7,591 bases of DNA, taken from NCBI GenBank assembly GCA_020024515.1, contig JAHHTR010000102.1:1-7591 (forward strand), read 5' to 3'. Position 1 is the first letter of the stretch; every line of letters starts with the position of its first letter. Under the pieces are notes generated by a model, which saw only the letters and a program-made list of their open reading frames with translations, searched no databases and was not told the DNA's origin. Shown here piece after piece: positions 7,387-7,591 of this stretch. The stretch comes from Angelakisella sp. (GTDB lineage Bacteria; Bacillota; Clostridia; Oscillospirales; Ruminococcaceae). Made by a program: the position numbers and the translations under genes.

Positions 7387-7390
7387 GCAC
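7376..7390 (-). repeat. Right terminal inverted repeat of the IS5-type element
   Basis: GTGCGTATCTGAAAA read on the minus strand from 7390 to 7376 mirrors the left end. The remaining N-terminal transposase sequence begins within and directly after it, so the usual leader between repeat and gene is missing. Confidence 0.75.
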
Positions 7391-7550
7391 TAAGTACTTT
7401 TGAAATAAAAAAATCATTAAGTAAAAAGGGCTTCTCATACAATAATGCAGTTGCAGAAGAAACTTATAAAATTCTGAAAACTGAATTCCCACATAATCGT
7501 CGATTTGAAAGTTTCAACAATTAAAATTAGGACCGATTAACACTAATTGA
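7391..7550 (+). pseudogene. IS3-family transposase C-terminal remnant (orfB/integrase core)
   Basis: From about 7393 the plus strand reads STFEIKKSLSKKGFSYNNA, then VAEETYKILKTEFP and HNRRFES. This is the end of an IS3-family rve-type integrase domain, whose usual form is QSMSRKG-x-PYDNA-x-AES-x-F-x-x-LKTE; the catalytic Glu corresponds to the first E of VAEE. The frame breaks near 7510-7514. The +1 frame continues FQQLKLGPINTN and stops at 7548-7550, while the original frame stops at 7522-7524. The usual following YVNWYN-x-x-RIH segment is absent, as is everything upstream of the SLSKKG motif. It begins exactly where the IS5-type element ends, on the opposite strand. It is non-functional. 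Confidence 0.75.
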
Positions 7551-7575
7551 CAAAAAAATTTTTATGTTGTAAAAT
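7547..7575 (+). promoter_or_regulatory. Near-consensus sigma-A promoter pointing out of the right edge
   Basis: TTGACA (7547-7552) is a perfect -35 and TAAAAT (7570-7575) a good -10, separated by 17 bp. Transcription would start near 7582 and read rightward into DNA beyond the window. It overlaps the last codon of the IS3 remnant, so it may be part of that element's right end. No ribosome binding site or start codon follows before the window closes. Confidence 0.55.
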
Positions 7576-7591
7576 AAAAATATGGAAATAA

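Larger units (their letters stand above)
6898..7390 (-). mobile_element. Miniature, decayed IS5-family insertion sequence with terminal inverted repeats
   Basis: A 493-bp element is delimited by inverted repeats at 6898-6912 and 7376-7390. Everything inside is the wreck of an IS5-family transposase gene on the minus strand. An intact IS5-family element is usually about twice this length, so this copy has lost much of its interior while keeping both ends. No clear target-site duplication is visible: the left flank is ttc and the right flank taa. It sits about 50 bp upstream of the candidate amylopullulanase promoter. It could be moved only by a transposase supplied from elsewhere, if at all. 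Confidence 0.7.

Noticed and set aside
7127..7393. Plus-strand open frame of 88 codons across the IS5-type element
   Set aside because: It is antisense to the transposase fragments and resembles no known protein.

Overview
The window is AT-rich low-GC DNA. It carries a strong Gram-positive ribosome binding site (GGGAGG), a Gram-positive-type signal peptide, Ig-like surface-protein modules, a Pro/Thr/Asp linker and worn IS5- and IS3-type insertion sequences. Together these suggest an anaerobic, starch-using member of the Clostridia (Bacillota), for example a gut or rumen species. That assignment is an inference from style; no taxonomic marker is present.

Almost 90% of the window (1-6756, minus strand) is one uninterrupted reading frame of 2252 codons that runs off the left edge. 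It encodes a secreted, multimodular amylopullulanase. In protein order I see: a signal peptide; an Ig-like (Big_2-type) module; about 215 residues I cannot assign; an X25-like module; a second unassigned stretch; CBM41; a pullulanase N2-type domain and CBM48; a type I pullulanase GH13 domain with all three catalytic acids; a CBM34-like domain; a neopullulanase/alpha-amylase-type GH13 domain, also with all three acids; an FN3-like module; and the start of a repetitive PEPTPDS linker cut by the window edge. The pullulanase half should cut alpha-1,6 branch points and the amylase half alpha-1,4 bonds, so one extracellular polypeptide could break down branched starch or glycogen. The C-terminus, which would show how it is attached to the cell, lies outside the window.

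Upstream of the gene (6757-6897) are its ribosome binding site and a plausible sigma-A promoter. Beyond that lies a graveyard of mobile DNA. Positions 6898-7390 are a shrunken IS5-family element bounded by 15-bp inverted repeats with 14 matches, holding only fragments of its transposase. Directly against it, 7391-7550 is the tail of an IS3-family transposase on the opposite strand. A near-consensus promoter (7547-7575) points rightward out of the window toward an unseen gene.

I found no evidence of a new kind of system such as defence, CRISPR or biosynthesis. The most notable items are the large two-enzyme architecture with pullulanase first, its unassigned N-terminal modules, and the miniature IS5 derivative.
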